DNA from: Prevotella sp. P6B1 | GTDB lineage: Bacteria > Bacteroidota > Bacteroidia > Bacteroidales > Bacteroidaceae | NCBI RefSeq assembly: GCF_000702825.1 | Contig: NZ_JNKF01000014.1 | Coordinates: 62,001-126,000, forward strand | Direction: 5' to 3' | DNA length: 64,000 bases | In this document: one piece after another, positions 1 through 8,626 of the stretch | How the letters are laid out: the number at the start of each line of letters is the position of its first letter | Position numbering within the stretch: position 1 is the stretch's first letter | Program-made: the position numbers and the translations under genes | Notes under the pieces: generated by a model | Seen by the model: the letters and a program-made list of their open reading frames with translations, nothing else | What the model was told of the DNA's origin: nothing | The model's database searches: none

Positions 1-936
1 CTGATATGGCAACGCAATACCGGTGGATGGCCCAAGAACATCGATATGGTGACGCCGCTTACTGACGCCCAGCGCCAACAGGTGTTGGCCGACAAGCAGG
101 TGACTGACGACTCGACCATCGACAACGGTGCTACCACCATGCAGATGACCTTCCTGGCTCGTCTGTGGCAGCAGACCAAGGATGAGCGCTATCGCGAGGC
201 ATTCAACAAGGGCGTACGCTATCTGCTGAGTGGTCAGTACGAGAATGGCGGCTGGCCCCAGTTCTGGCCCACCATGCGCAATTACCAGATACACATTACT
301 TATAATGACGATGCGATGGTGAACACGCTGATCATCCTGCGCGAGATACTGAAAGACCGCGAGCCATTTAAGGATCTGAGTGATGCAGAGCTCGACAAGC
401 AGATTGAGAAAGCATATAATAAAGGTATCGACTGCATTCTGAACACACAGATCAAAGTGGGCGACACACTAACCGTATGGTGCCAACAGCACGACCACAC
501 CACCCTTGCGCCAGCCAAAGCACGCTCGTACGAGCTGCCATCGTTCTGCTCGATGGAGAGTGCAAGCATCGTGCGTTTCCTGATGAATCTGCCCAACCCC
601 GATGAGCGCGTACGCAAGGCCATACACAGTGCGATGGCGTGGTTCGACAAGCACAAGATTACCGGCTACCGCCTGGAGCGTATCGGCAAGAAGGGCGAGC
701 CTGGTGCCGACACCCGATTGGTGGCCGACGAGAAGGCCGGACCACTGTGGGCCCGATTCTACGATTTGGAGACCTGCCAGCCCTACGTTTGCGACCGCGA
801 TGGAGTGCCCCGTAAGCATCTGTGGGAGATTGGTCCTGAGCGCCGAAATGGCTACAGTTGGTACAACGATCGTGCTGAACAACTGTTCGAAAAGTACGAA
901 AAATGGAAAAATAAGTGGGAAAACAAAAAAAAGTAA
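1..936 (+). CDS. Pectate lyase (PL10-like), 3' part only
   Basis: The reading frame is open from base 1 (first residues WQRNTGGWPKN), so the gene begins outside the window; 311 residues are visible. The repeated short Gly-Trp stretches (NTGGWPKN, NGGWPQFWP), the YNDDAMV segment and the ARSYELPS segment match the pectate lyase family PelA/PL10, an alpha/alpha-toroid enzyme that cleaves polygalacturonate by beta-elimination. Family knowledge predicts secretion, but the signal peptide is not in view. The C-terminus is a short Lys/Trp-rich tail. It fits a plant-polysaccharide diet together with the CE12 esterase at 25.8 kb. Family is fairly sure; exact substrate is not. Confidence 0.85.
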   Translation: MIWQRNTGGWPKNIDMVTPLTDAQRQQVLADKQVTDDSTIDNGATTMQMTFLARLWQQTKDERYREAFNKGVRYLLSGQYENGGWPQFWPTMRNYQIHITYNDDAMVNTLIILREILKDREPFKDLSDAELDKQIEKAYNKGIDCILNTQIKVGDTLTVWCQQHDHTTLAPAKARSYELPSFCSMESASIVRFLMNLPNPDERVRKAIHSAMAWFDKHKITGYRLERIGKKGEPGADTRLVADEKAGPLWARFYDLETCQPYVCDRDGVPRKHLWEIGPERRNGYSWYNDRAEQLFEKYEKWKNKWENKKK

Positions 937-944
937 GCCAAAAA

Positions 945-976
945 TTTGGTAGTTTCAAAAATACTCCGTACCTTTG
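945..976 (+). promoter_or_regulatory. Promoter of tRNA-Pro
   Basis: TTTG at 945-948, a 20-base spacer, and TAccTTTG at 969-976 match the Bacteroidetes primary-sigma consensus. The start would lie near 980, about 40 bases before the tRNA. Confidence 0.8.
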
Positions 977-1020
977 CACCCGCATTCGACAATGAGGTCG
1001 GTGTTAAGCATAGTTTTGAT

Positions 1021-1093
1021 CGGGATTTAGCGCAGTTGGTAGCGCACACGTCTGGGGGGCGCGAGGTCGCTGGTTCGAGTCCAGTAATCCCGA
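1021..1093 (+). tRNA. tRNA-Pro(GGG)
   Basis: The acceptor arms CGGGATT/AATCCCG pair perfectly. The D arm (GCGC/GCGC), T arm (GCTGG/CCAGT with a TTCGAGT loop) and discriminator A are all present. The anticodon loop CTGGGGG gives anticodon GGG. C1-G72 is typical of bacterial tRNA-Pro. The anticodon stem has one A-C mismatch and a G-T pair. No CCA is encoded. Confidence 0.93.
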
Positions 1094-1100
1094 CAGGAGG

Positions 1101-1137
1101 AGCGAGGGAGTCGAAAGATTCCCTCGCTTTTTTCTTT
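1101..1137 (+). terminator. Terminator after tRNA-Pro
   Basis: Nine-base stem AGCGAGGGA (1101-1109) with TCCCTCGCT (1120-1128), followed directly by a T-rich run. Confidence 0.88.
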
Positions 1138-1165
1138 TTCATACGCTTGCTGTAGTACCAAAAGT

Positions 1166-1191
1166 AATCCCCTCCGTGATTGGAGGGGATT
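1166..1191 (-). repeat. AATCCCCTCC palindrome, likely terminator
   Basis: AATCCCCTCC (1166-1175) and GGAGGGGATT (1182-1191) enclose a six-base loop just past the stop of the minus-strand gene. On the minus strand a short T-rich stretch follows, so it may terminate that unit. A very similar palindrome lies at 26633-26660. Confidence 0.6.
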
Positions 1192-1198
1192 AACTATT

Positions 1199-1885
1199 TT
1201 AACGACGGCGGATGTGCAGGATATCGTCCTTGGTGCCGCGAGAGACATAGCCTAACAACTGGCTCACCTCGTTCATCAACTTGGCATTGATAAGCTCGCG
1301 CAAACTCACTTCCGTTGGCGTGCGATGTCCTTCGGCATCCTCGTGATAGGCATTCTGGAAGATGCCGTGCGACCAGTTCTCTGTGATTGTAGATACAATT
1401 TTTCGCCTGTCGTACTTGATCAGCGTCCAAGGACCGTCAGGATAACCATTATCGTCGCACAAACCGTGAAAACTATGTCCATCCTTGAAACGACCAGTAA
1501 TATGGCCACTCACCTCACCATCGAAAACCGTCAGCGCCAGGTCTTCGGCAGTATCATCTGTGTTGTTCAGTGACGCATAGATCATATCGCCGCTCAACAC
1601 GCCACACATGAAGTGCGTGCGCAGCTCTTTACGTCCATCGCTATGCTTACAGAACATCGACCAGTAGCCACTCTTAAAATCGTGCTCGTACTCGCCTTCC
1701 GCATGCTCATAATTGCCATCCTTGTGATTGCACTCGTAGCGGAACTTGCCATCCAACACATGCCCTTGGGCCGTTGGAATATACACATACTCAGCCGCGC
1801 CACGCTCAAACTTACCACGATAGAACTTATGACCAGCAGGAACATTGGTCATTAACCTAGTAAAAAATCTGTTGACACAGTTCAT
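1199..1885 (-). CDS. MORN-repeat-like hypothetical protein
   Basis: A 228-residue protein without signal peptide. It contains repeated short units of the kind GxYxxGxxxG (GKFRYECNHKDGNYEHAEGEY, FDGEVSGHITGRFKDGHSF) that resemble MORN or YwqK-type beta-hairpin repeats. The first Met is used because the gap to the upstream nitroreductase gene is then only 11 bases; a second Met at residue 12 is an alternative. It is the last gene of a two-gene operon. No catalytic motif is seen and the function is unknown. MORN repeats often serve as membrane-contact or scaffold modules, which is only a weak hint here. Confidence 0.7.
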   Translation of the reverse strand: MNCVNRFFTRLMTNVPAGHKFYRGKFERGAAEYVYIPTAQGHVLDGKFRYECNHKDGNYEHAEGEYEHDFKSGYWSMFCKHSDGRKELRTHFMCGVLSGDMIYASLNNTDDTAEDLALTVFDGEVSGHITGRFKDGHSFHGLCDDNGYPDGPWTLIKYDRRKIVSTITENWSHGIFQNAYHEDAEGHRTPTEVSLRELINAKLMNEVSQLLGYVSRGTKDDILHIRRR

Positions 1886-1896
1886 ACTGGATCTAT

Positions 1897-2526
1897 TTAA
1901 TAGAACTTCACAACATCATCGAGAGGCTTGCGCTCTGGGCGGTTTGGCTCTTCAGCACGATAGCCCAGCGAAATAACAGCCATGATAGTCTCGCTCTCAG
2001 GGATAGCAAACAACTCACGCAACTGATCGGCATCGCGCATACCCATAATCAGCGTATCGAAGCCCATAGCACGTGCTTTCATAATCAGATAGCAGTTGCT
2101 CAGACCATTGTCGTAAGCACCCCAGCCATCGCCAACCTCATTGGTCTGATTGCCTTGGAAGAAGCCCGACCTGCCACGTTCGAAAGTAGAGACGATGAGC
2201 ACTGGCGCATCCTTGATACGATCCTTGTTGCCACCAACCATATCCTGCACGGCAGCCAGTTTCTCAGGACTGATGGCCACATAGTACTTGGAAGGCTGCT
2301 GGTTGGCCCACGATGGTGCCTCCTGTGTTGCCAGCAGCAATTCACGCACCTCGGCCTCAGAAATCTTCTTCGAGGCATCGTAGCTACGCACACTGCGGCG
2401 CGAGGTCAGCACTTCGTCGAACGACGGCGATGTACCTGCCGACTCTGTATTACTACTGTTACTATTAGAACAACTGGTTAGCGAAAGAAGTGCAATAGCT
2501 GCACCAATCAGATAGTTTTTTGTCAT
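1897..2526 (-). CDS. Nitroreductase-family lipoprotein
   Basis: 209 residues. Residues 1-19 are a lipoprotein signal with lipobox LTSC, so the protein is probably anchored in the cell envelope, unusual for this mostly cytoplasmic family. The nitroreductase fold is shown by the FMN-binding RRSVRSY motif near residue 44, the NQQPSKYYV strand, and the C-terminal GYRAEEP segment. Enzymes of this fold reduce nitro compounds, quinones or flavins with NAD(P)H. The natural substrate cannot be read from sequence. It is the promoter-proximal gene of an operon with the MORN-like gene and is divergent from pgeF. Confidence 0.88.
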   Translation of the reverse strand: MTKNYLIGAAIALLSLTSCSNSNSSNTESAGTSPSFDEVLTSRRSVRSYDASKKISEAEVRELLLATQEAPSWANQQPSKYYVAISPEKLAAVQDMVGGNKDRIKDAPVLIVSTFERGRSGFFQGNQTNEVGDGWGAYDNGLSNCYLIMKARAMGFDTLIMGMRDADQLRELFAIPESETIMAVISLGYRAEEPNRPERKPLDDVVKFY

Positions 2527-2549
2527 AGTTTTAATTTAAAAATCGCTTG

Positions 2550-2581
2550 CAAATATACACAAAAATATGCTATTCTACAAG
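2550..2581 (-). promoter_or_regulatory. Promoter of nitroreductase operon
   Basis: On the minus strand CTTG, 20 bases, then TAtaTTTG (CAAATATA at 2550-2557). It lies back to back with the pgeF promoter about 43 bases away. Confidence 0.7.
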
Positions 2582-2599
2582 ATTTTAACAATATTTTTG

Positions 2600-2607
2600 T
2601 ACCTTTG
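2600..2607 (+). promoter_or_regulatory. pgeF -7 element, sets the start codon
   Basis: TAccTTTGCACC is a consensus -7 box inside the long form of the reading frame that begins at 2567. It excludes the upstream start and leaves ATG 2615 with only about four bases of leader. No clear -33 TTTG is seen. Confidence 0.7.
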
Positions 2608-2614
2608 CACCATT

Positions 2615-3358
2615 ATGTTACACCTAAGCAAAGAAAGAGACATCATCGCCTTCTCGACCGAGAGAGGCTTTGTAGATATGGATGCACCCTACGACGGGTT
2701 CAACATCACCTGGTATACCGACGACAACGAGGAGCATATAGCCAACTGCCGTCACGACCTGTGTCAGATGCTGGAGATTGACGACCAGCATCTGGTACTA
2801 CCACAACAGGTACACGATACACTGGTGGCCGAGGTAACTGCTGAGAACTTAGGTAGCCGCTTTGAGGGCATCGACGCGCTCATCACCACCCTGCCCCGCA
2901 CCTGCATCGGCGTATCCACAGCCGACTGTGTACCTATATTAATATATGACACGCGCACGCGAGCCATCGCAGCAGCTCATGCGGGCTGGCGAGGTACCGT
3001 GGCACACATCGCACAAAAAACCATCGCCCAAATGACAGAGCGCTATGGCTCGCGACCAGAAGACCTCAAGGTGGCGATAGGTCCGAGCATCGGCCCAGAG
3101 GCCTTCGAGATAGGCGACGAGGTGTACGAGGCATTTGCCCAAGCCGACTTCGATATGCAGCGCATAGCCTTACGGCGCGAGAAATGGCATATCGACCTGT
3201 GGCAGGCCAATGCGCTCGACATCCAACAGACGGGTGTGCCTGCCAGCAACATCGAGATAGAAGGCATATGTACCTACGAGCACTATGACCAGTTCTTCTC
3301 GGCACGAAGGCTGGGCATTAAAAGTGGAAGAATTTATACCGGAATCATGATAAAATGA
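2615..3358 (+). CDS. pgeF: PgeF/YfiH-family multicopper-like purine nucleosidase
   Basis: 247 residues from ATG 2615. The PgeF (YfiH, DUF152) family has a conserved His-Cys-His metal site. Here it is seen as QQVHDT, TADCVPIL and AHAGWRGT. The C-terminal half contains IGPSIGPEAFEIGDEV and the terminal FFSARRLGIKSGR, both typical. The family was named a laccase-like polyphenol oxidase, later shown to phosphorolyse or hydrolyse purine nucleosides and to correct peptidoglycan precursors in E. coli. A longer frame starts at 2567 but would overlap the promoter box. Single-gene unit, divergent from the nitroreductase operon. Confidence 0.93.
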   Translation: MLHLSKERDIIAFSTERGFVDMDAPYDGFNITWYTDDNEEHIANCRHDLCQMLEIDDQHLVLPQQVHDTLVAEVTAENLGSRFEGIDALITTLPRTCIGVSTADCVPILIYDTRTRAIAAAHAGWRGTVAHIAQKTIAQMTERYGSRPEDLKVAIGPSIGPEAFEIGDEVYEAFAQADFDMQRIALRREKWHIDLWQANALDIQQTGVPASNIEIEGICTYEHYDQFFSARRLGIKSGRIYTGIMIK

Positions 3359-3387
3359 AAGTAAATAGCTAAATTTCCTTTCAGATA

Positions 3388-3419
3388 TTTGGCTGTTTGC
3401 ACAAAAACACTTACCTTTG
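3388..3419 (+). promoter_or_regulatory. Promoter of the threonine operon
   Basis: TTTG at 3388-3391, a 20-base spacer, TAccTTTG at 3412-3419. The leader to thrA is about 65 bases; no run of Thr or Ile codons suggesting attenuation is seen in it. Confidence 0.82.
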
Positions 3420-3487
3420 CAGCGCCAGTGGATGAAGCCCTGCTTGTTTAAGGGTACCGCTAAAGGCAAGATAAATTGCATAGGAAT

Positions 3488-5920
3488 ATGAAAGTATTGA
3501 AATTCGGCGGAACGTCCGTAGGTTCCGTAAAAAGCATTCTTAGCTTGAAAAAAATCGTTGAGACAGAGGCTCGGACGCAACCTGTCGTAGTAGTAGTTAG
3601 TGCGCTGGGCGGTATCACCGATAAACTGATTGCCACATCGCAGATGGCCCTGAAGGGTGACGACAAGTGGCGCGAGGAATTCGACGCTATGGTGACACGA
3701 CATCACCAAATGATCGACACCATCATTACCGATGACAAAAAGCGCGTAGATTTATTCAACAAAGTGGATCAGCTGTTCGACCAGTTGAAGAGCATTTATT
3801 ATGGCGTATATCTGATTCACGACCTCTCGAAAAAGACAGAAGATGCGATTGTAAGTTACGGCGAGCGCTTATCGTCGAACATCGTGGCCACACTCATTAA
3901 GGGTGGCAAGCGCATGAACAGTCGCGACTTTATCCGTACAGAAAAAAAGAACGGCAAGCACCGTCTGGTGGCCGATTTGACCAACCAGCTGGTTCGCGAG
4001 GCGTTTAAAGATATGCCCGAGGTAGCTGTGGTGCCTGGCTTTATCAGTAGAGATAAGGACACCAGCGAGACCACTAACCTGGGACGTGGCGGTAGCGATT
4101 ACACCGCCGCCATCATTGCTGCAGCACTCGACGCCGAGGTGCTGGAGATTTGGACCGACGTGGATGGCTTTATGACCGCCGACCCACGTGTGATTAAGAC
4201 GGCCTACACCATCAATGAACTGAGCTACATCGAGGCGATGGAGCTGTGTAACTTTGGTGCCAAGGTTATCTATCCCCCAACCATCTACCCCGTTTGCGTA
4301 AAAAACATTCCCATTAAGGTTAAGAATACATTCAACCCCGAACACCCGGGCACACTGATTAAGGATCATATCGAGAACGATCAGAAGCCTATTAAGGGTA
4401 TCAGCAGTATTAAAGGTACCACCCTGATTACCGTTACGGGACTGTCGATGGTAGGTGTGATTGGTGTGAACCGACGCATTTTCACCACGCTGGCCAACAA
4501 GGGTATCAGTGTGTTCATGGTATCGCAGGCATCATCAGAGAACTCAACCTCAATCGGTGTGCGCGACGAGGATGCAAACGATGCTGTAGAGGTGCTGAAC
4601 GACGAGTTTGCCAAGGAGATTGAGACGGGCGCCATGTTCCCCATGCACGCCGAGAGCGGACTGGCCACCATCGCCATCGTAGGTGAGAACATGAAGCATA
4701 CACCAGGTATCGCAGGAAAACTGTTTGGCACATTAGGTCGCAGTGGTATCAGCGTGATTGCCTGTGCACAGGGTGCTTCGGAGACGAACATCTCGTTTGT
4801 TGTGGATGGCAAGTTCCTGCGCAAGTCGCTCAACGTACTCCACGACTCGTTCTTCCTCTCGGAATACAAGGTACTCAACTTGTTTATCTGCGGTGTGGGC
4901 ACCGTGGGTGGCAAGCTGATTGAGCAGATTCGCAGTCAGTACGAAACACTGATGCAGCGTAACGGTCTAAAGCTGAACGTGGTGGGTATCGCCTCGTCGA
5001 AGGCTGGCATCTACGACCGCGATGGCATCGACCTTGAGAACTATCGTGAACTGCTGAAGGCTCCCGAGGCACAGGGCAAGAACCTGCGCGACGAGGTGAT
5101 TGGCATGAACATTTTTAATAGCGTGTTTGTAGATTGTACCGCCAGCAAGGATATTGCTGCGCTGTACCAATCGTTCTTAGAGCATAACATCAGCGTGATT
5201 GCAGCCAACAAACTGGCGGCTTCGAGCGATTACGCCAACTATATGAAACTGAAGAAGACGGCTCGCGACCGAGGTGTCTGGTTCCGTTACGAAACCAACG
5301 TGGGCGCCGGACTGCCTATCATCGGCACCATCAACGACCTGCGAAACTCGGGCGATAAAATCCTGAAAATCGAGGCTGTGCTGAGTGGTACGCTGAACTT
5401 CATCTTCAACGAGATAGCTGCCGACGTGCCCTTCTCGGAGACTGTACGACGTGCCAAGGAGCAGGGCTACAGCGAGCCCGATCCACGTATCGACCTGAGT
5501 GGTACCGACGTGATTCGCAAACTGGTGATTCTAACCCGCGAGGCCGGCTATCAGGTGGAACAGGCCGATGTAGAGAAGCATCTGTTTGTGCCCAATGAAT
5601 ACTTTGAGGGTACGGTTGACGACTTCTGGAAGAAGTTGCCTGAGCTGGATGCCGACTTTGAGGCACGACGCCAGAAGCTGGATGCCGAAGGCAAGCGTTG
5701 GCGCTTTGTAGCCACAATGGAAGACGGCAAGACCAACGTAGCTCTGCGCGAGGTGGATATCAACCATCCGTTCTACCGTCTGGAGGGCTCAAACAACATT
5801 GTGCTGCTAACCACAGAGCGCTACAAGGAGTACCCCATGCTCATTCAAGGCTATGGTGCCGGTGCCAGCGTAACAGCAGCAGGTGTCTTCGCAAACATCA
5901 TGTCAATCGCTAATATTTAA
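3488..5920 (+). CDS. thrA: Bifunctional aspartokinase / homoserine dehydrogenase
   Basis: 810 residues. ATG 3488 follows an AGGAA ribosome site; a TTG four codons earlier is less likely. Residues 5-12 are the aspartokinase signature KFGGTSVG. Two ACT-type regulatory segments follow in the middle (TVTGLSMVGVIGVNRR, IAIVGENMKHTPGIAGKLF). From about residue 460 comes the homoserine dehydrogenase part with the dinucleotide loop GVGTVGG near residue 468 and the signature LSGTLNFIFNE. It catalyses the first and third steps from aspartate to threonine and methionine. First gene of a thrA-kinase-thrC operon with a five-base gap to the next gene; ACT domains imply end-product feedback. Confidence 0.97.
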   Translation: MKVLKFGGTSVGSVKSILSLKKIVETEARTQPVVVVVSALGGITDKLIATSQMALKGDDKWREEFDAMVTRHHQMIDTIITDDKKRVDLFNKVDQLFDQLKSIYYGVYLIHDLSKKTEDAIVSYGERLSSNIVATLIKGGKRMNSRDFIRTEKKNGKHRLVADLTNQLVREAFKDMPEVAVVPGFISRDKDTSETTNLGRGGSDYTAAIIAAALDAEVLEIWTDVDGFMTADPRVIKTAYTINELSYIEAMELCNFGAKVIYPPTIYPVCVKNIPIKVKNTFNPEHPGTLIKDHIENDQKPIKGISSIKGTTLITVTGLSMVGVIGVNRRIFTTLANKGISVFMVSQASSENSTSIGVRDEDANDAVEVLNDEFAKEIETGAMFPMHAESGLATIAIVGENMKHTPGIAGKLFGTLGRSGISVIACAQGASETNISFVVDGKFLRKSLNVLHDSFFLSEYKVLNLFICGVGTVGGKLIEQIRSQYETLMQRNGLKLNVVGIASSKAGIYDRDGIDLENYRELLKAPEAQGKNLRDEVIGMNIFNSVFVDCTASKDIAALYQSFLEHNISVIAANKLAASSDYANYMKLKKTARDRGVWFRYETNVGAGLPIIGTINDLRNSGDKILKIEAVLSGTLNFIFNEIAADVPFSETVRRAKEQGYSEPDPRIDLSGTDVIRKLVILTREAGYQVEQADVEKHLFVPNEYFEGTVDDFWKKLPELDADFEARRQKLDAEGKRWRFVATMEDGKTNVALREVDINHPFYRLEGSNNIVLLTTERYKEYPMLIQGYGAGASVTAAGVFANIMSIANI

Positions 5921-5925
5921 AAGCT

Positions 5926-7164
5926 ATGAAACACATTATTATCTTAGGAGACGGAATGGCTGACCTGCCAGTAGAACGACTGGGAGGAAAGACATTACTA
6001 CAATATGCCAACAAACCCATGATGGACCAGTTGGCAAAAGAAGGACGCTGCGGCCGACTGATAACCGTGCCCGAGGGATTTCCTCCTGGCAGCGAGGTGG
6101 CCAACACCGCCATCTTAGGTTACGACCTGAATAAGGTGTACGAGGGTCGCGGACCATTGGAGGCTGCCTCGATAGGTTATGAGATGGCCGACGACGACCT
6201 GGCCTTACGTTGCAACATCATCAATCTGCAGGATGGAAAGATCATCACACACAACGGTGGTAATCTGGAAACAGATGATGCCCGATTGCTGATCGACTAT
6301 CTGAACGAAACCCTGGCCAAGCCCATCAACGAGAGTCTGGGCTGCGAACGCGTAAAATTTATCACTGGCATACAGTATCGTCACCTGCTGGTAATCAAGG
6401 GCGGCAACAAGCACATTACTTGCGCCCCACCCCACGACCATCCTAACGAGGAGTGGCGCCCACTGCTGGTAAAAGCTGATATTCCTGAAGCACAGGAGAC
6501 AGCCGACCTGCTGAACGAACTTATCTTGAAATCGCAGGAGCTGCTGCCCAAGCACCCTTATAATCAGGCTAAGGTCGCTAAAGGCGAACGACAGGCTAAC
6601 AGCATCTGGCCTTGGAGCGGTGGTTATCGTCCGTCGATGGAAACGCTGATGCAGCAGTATCCCGACATCAAATCGGGTACAGTGATTTCGGCTGTAGACT
6701 TGATTCGTGGCATTGGTCACTATGCAGGCTTGAGAATTGTGGAAGTGGAAGGGGCTACCGGACTCGCCGACACCAACTACGAGGGCAAGGCTAAGGCGGC
6801 TATCGAGGCGTTGGAGCACGACGACTTTGTGTTTGTACATGTTGAAGCCAGCGACGAAGCCGGACACGACGGCGATCTGGAGCTGAAGCTCAAAACCATC
6901 GAGTATCTCGACCAACGACTCATCAAGCCCATCTACGAGCACATCCTTAAGATGAACGAGCCCGTATGTATGGCAGTGCTGCCCGACCACCTGACACCTG
7001 TTGAGATGCGCATACACGTAGGACAGCCCGTGCCATTCTTGATTTGGCACAAAGCCATCGAGCCCGACGAGGTTCAGCAATACGACGAAGTGAGCTGCGT
7101 ATCAGGCAGTTACGGTCTCTTGAAGCTTAACGAATTCATGCAAGCCCTGATGACCGAAAAATAA
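5926..7164 (+). CDS. Phosphoglycerate-mutase-fold protein, likely homoserine kinase
   Basis: 412 residues of the archaeal-type cofactor-independent phosphoglycerate mutase family (COG3635). The metal-binding LGDGMADLP is at residues 7-15, the nucleophile region GSEVANTAILGYD has Ser56, and later metal ligands lie in HVEASDEAGHDGD and LPDHLTP. The gene sits five bases after thrA and before thrC, exactly where homoserine kinase (ThrB) is expected, and no GHMP-type ThrB is visible. Displacement of ThrB by this family has been proposed from such gene context. I infer homoserine kinase; a glycolytic mutase role cannot be excluded from sequence. Confidence 0.85.
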   Translation: MKHIIILGDGMADLPVERLGGKTLLQYANKPMMDQLAKEGRCGRLITVPEGFPPGSEVANTAILGYDLNKVYEGRGPLEAASIGYEMADDDLALRCNIINLQDGKIITHNGGNLETDDARLLIDYLNETLAKPINESLGCERVKFITGIQYRHLLVIKGGNKHITCAPPHDHPNEEWRPLLVKADIPEAQETADLLNELILKSQELLPKHPYNQAKVAKGERQANSIWPWSGGYRPSMETLMQQYPDIKSGTVISAVDLIRGIGHYAGLRIVEVEGATGLADTNYEGKAKAAIEALEHDDFVFVHVEASDEAGHDGDLELKLKTIEYLDQRLIKPIYEHILKMNEPVCMAVLPDHLTPVEMRIHVGQPVPFLIWHKAIEPDEVQQYDEVSCVSGSYGLLKLNEFMQALMTEK

Positions 7165-7165
7165 A

Positions 7166-7202
7166 GTTCCGCTCGGCTATGCCGCTTTTACAAAGGCGGA
7201 AC
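7166..7202 (+). other. Structured spacer between kinase gene and thrC
   Basis: GTTCCGC (7166-7172) pairs with GCGGAAC (7196-7202) and an inner CGGC/GCCG hairpin fills the left arm. No T-run follows, so it is probably not a terminator and the three thr genes can be co-transcribed. A low-complexity TTCAAAGATCAAAGTTAAAAG stretch precedes thrC. Confidence 0.5.
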
Positions 7203-7240
7203 GCCGACTAAAAGAATGTTCAAAGATCAAAGTTAAAAGT

Positions 7241-8545
7241 ATGAAATATTACAGCACCAACGGCAAGGCTCCTATTGCCGACCTGCACAAAGCAGTAGTA
7301 AAGGGACTGGCAGAAGATCGCGGACTGTATATGCCCGAGCGTATCAACAAGCTGCCCCAGGAGTTTTTCGATAATATCGAAAAGATGAGTTTTCAGGAGA
7401 TAGCCTACACCGTAGCCAGCGCTTTCTTTGGCGAAGATGTAGATCCTGATGCCCTGCATGATATCGTGTACGACACCTTGGCATTCGATTGTCCTGTGGT
7501 GAACGTTAAGGATAATATCTATACTCTGGAGCTGTTCCATGGTCCTACCCTCGCCTTTAAGGATGTTGGCGCCCGCTTTATGGCGCGCTTGCTGCAGTAC
7601 TTTATTAAGCAGGAGGAAGGGCATAAGGAGGTAAACGTGCTGGTGGCTACCAGCGGCGATACAGGTTCGGCTGTAGCCAATGGATTCTTGGGGGTTGAGG
7701 GTATCCACGTGTATGTGCTCTATCCCAAAGGCAAGGTAAGTCCAATACAGGAGTGCCAGTTTACTACACTGGGCAAGAACATCACTGCCATCGAGGTGGA
7801 TGGTGTGTTCGACGACTGTCAGGCATTAGTAAAAAATGCCTTTATGGATGCTGAGCTGAACGCGCACATGAAGCTGACATCGGCTAACTCAATCAATGTG
7901 GCTCGTTTCCTGCCCCAGGCATTCTACTACTTTAATGCCTACGCCCGCATGAAGGAGCAAGGTAAGGCCGATAATTTGGTGATATGTGTTCCGAGTGGTA
8001 ATTTTGGAAACATCTGTGCAGCGCTGTTCGGACATGAAATGGGACTGCCCATCAAGCGATTCATTGCTGCCAACAACGCCAACGATATCTTCTATAAGTA
8101 TCTGCAGACAGGCAAATACGAGCCAAAACCATCGAAGCAGACACTCGCCAACGCAATGGACGTAGGCGATCCTTCGAACTTTGCCCGTATCTACGACCTG
8201 TATGGCAAGAGTCACGAGAAGATCAGCGCGCTGATCAGCGGTGCTACCTATAGCGACGAACAGATTCGCGAAACCATGCGCGAGTGCTACAAGGCTTCGG
8301 GCTATATCCTTGATCCTCATGGTGCTTGCGGCTATCAGGCTTTGGCCGACGGACTGCAGCCTGACGAGGTTGGTGTGTTCTGCGAAACAGCCCACCCTGC
8401 TAAGTTCAAGGAGAAGGTTGATGAGATTCTGGGTATCGATGTAGCTATACCCGAGCGCTTAGCCGCCTTCATGCGTGGTGAGAAGCAAAGCGTCCCCATG
8501 ACAAAGGACTTCGCAGACTTTAAAGATTATCTCATGCATCAATAA
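7241..8545 (+). CDS. thrC: Threonine synthase
   Basis: 434 residues, a normal length for the fold-type II PLP enzyme that converts O-phosphohomoserine to threonine. The N-terminal MKYYSTNGKAP is typical. The PLP lysine is K107 in GPTLAFKDVGARF, and the phosphate-binding loop is ATSGDTGSAVANGF. A second conserved stretch is VCVPSGNFGNICAA-like (near residue 250). Last gene of the threonine operon, 76 bases after the kinase candidate. Confidence 0.97.
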   Translation: MKYYSTNGKAPIADLHKAVVKGLAEDRGLYMPERINKLPQEFFDNIEKMSFQEIAYTVASAFFGEDVDPDALHDIVYDTLAFDCPVVNVKDNIYTLELFHGPTLAFKDVGARFMARLLQYFIKQEEGHKEVNVLVATSGDTGSAVANGFLGVEGIHVYVLYPKGKVSPIQECQFTTLGKNITAIEVDGVFDDCQALVKNAFMDAELNAHMKLTSANSINVARFLPQAFYYFNAYARMKEQGKADNLVICVPSGNFGNICAALFGHEMGLPIKRFIAANNANDIFYKYLQTGKYEPKPSKQTLANAMDVGDPSNFARIYDLYGKSHEKISALISGATYSDEQIRETMRECYKASGYILDPHGACGYQALADGLQPDEVGVFCETAHPAKFKEKVDEILGIDVAIPERLAAFMRGEKQSVPMTKDFADFKDYLMHQ

Positions 8546-8549
8546 TTCA

Positions 8550-8619
8550 GCAACGGACAACAGGACTAACAAGACGGATTAATCCTAAAAACTAATCTTT
8601 AAGTCGTGTAGTCCGTTGC
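8550..8619. repeat. Dispersed palindromic element, copy 1
   Basis: The 18-base arms beginning GCAACGGAC (8550-8567) and ending GTCCGTTGC (8602-8619) match at 16 of 18 positions. An inner GATTA/TAATC pair lies between. The element sits between the convergent ends of thrC and yihY, followed by an A-run, and may also terminate the yihY transcript. A close relative lies at 48346-48411. Confidence 0.75.
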
Positions 8620-8626
8620 AAAAAAA

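Noticed and set aside
2567..2614. Extended N-terminus of PgeF
   Set aside because: The extension overlaps the -7 promoter box and does not resemble the family N-terminus.
3421..3487. Threonine attenuator before thrA
   Set aside because: The leader has no Thr/Ile-rich peptide and no terminator-like hairpin with T-run.
4381..4914. 177-residue minus-strand frame inside thrA
   Set aside because: A shadow of the thrA reading frame with no promoter, ribosome site or family resemblance.
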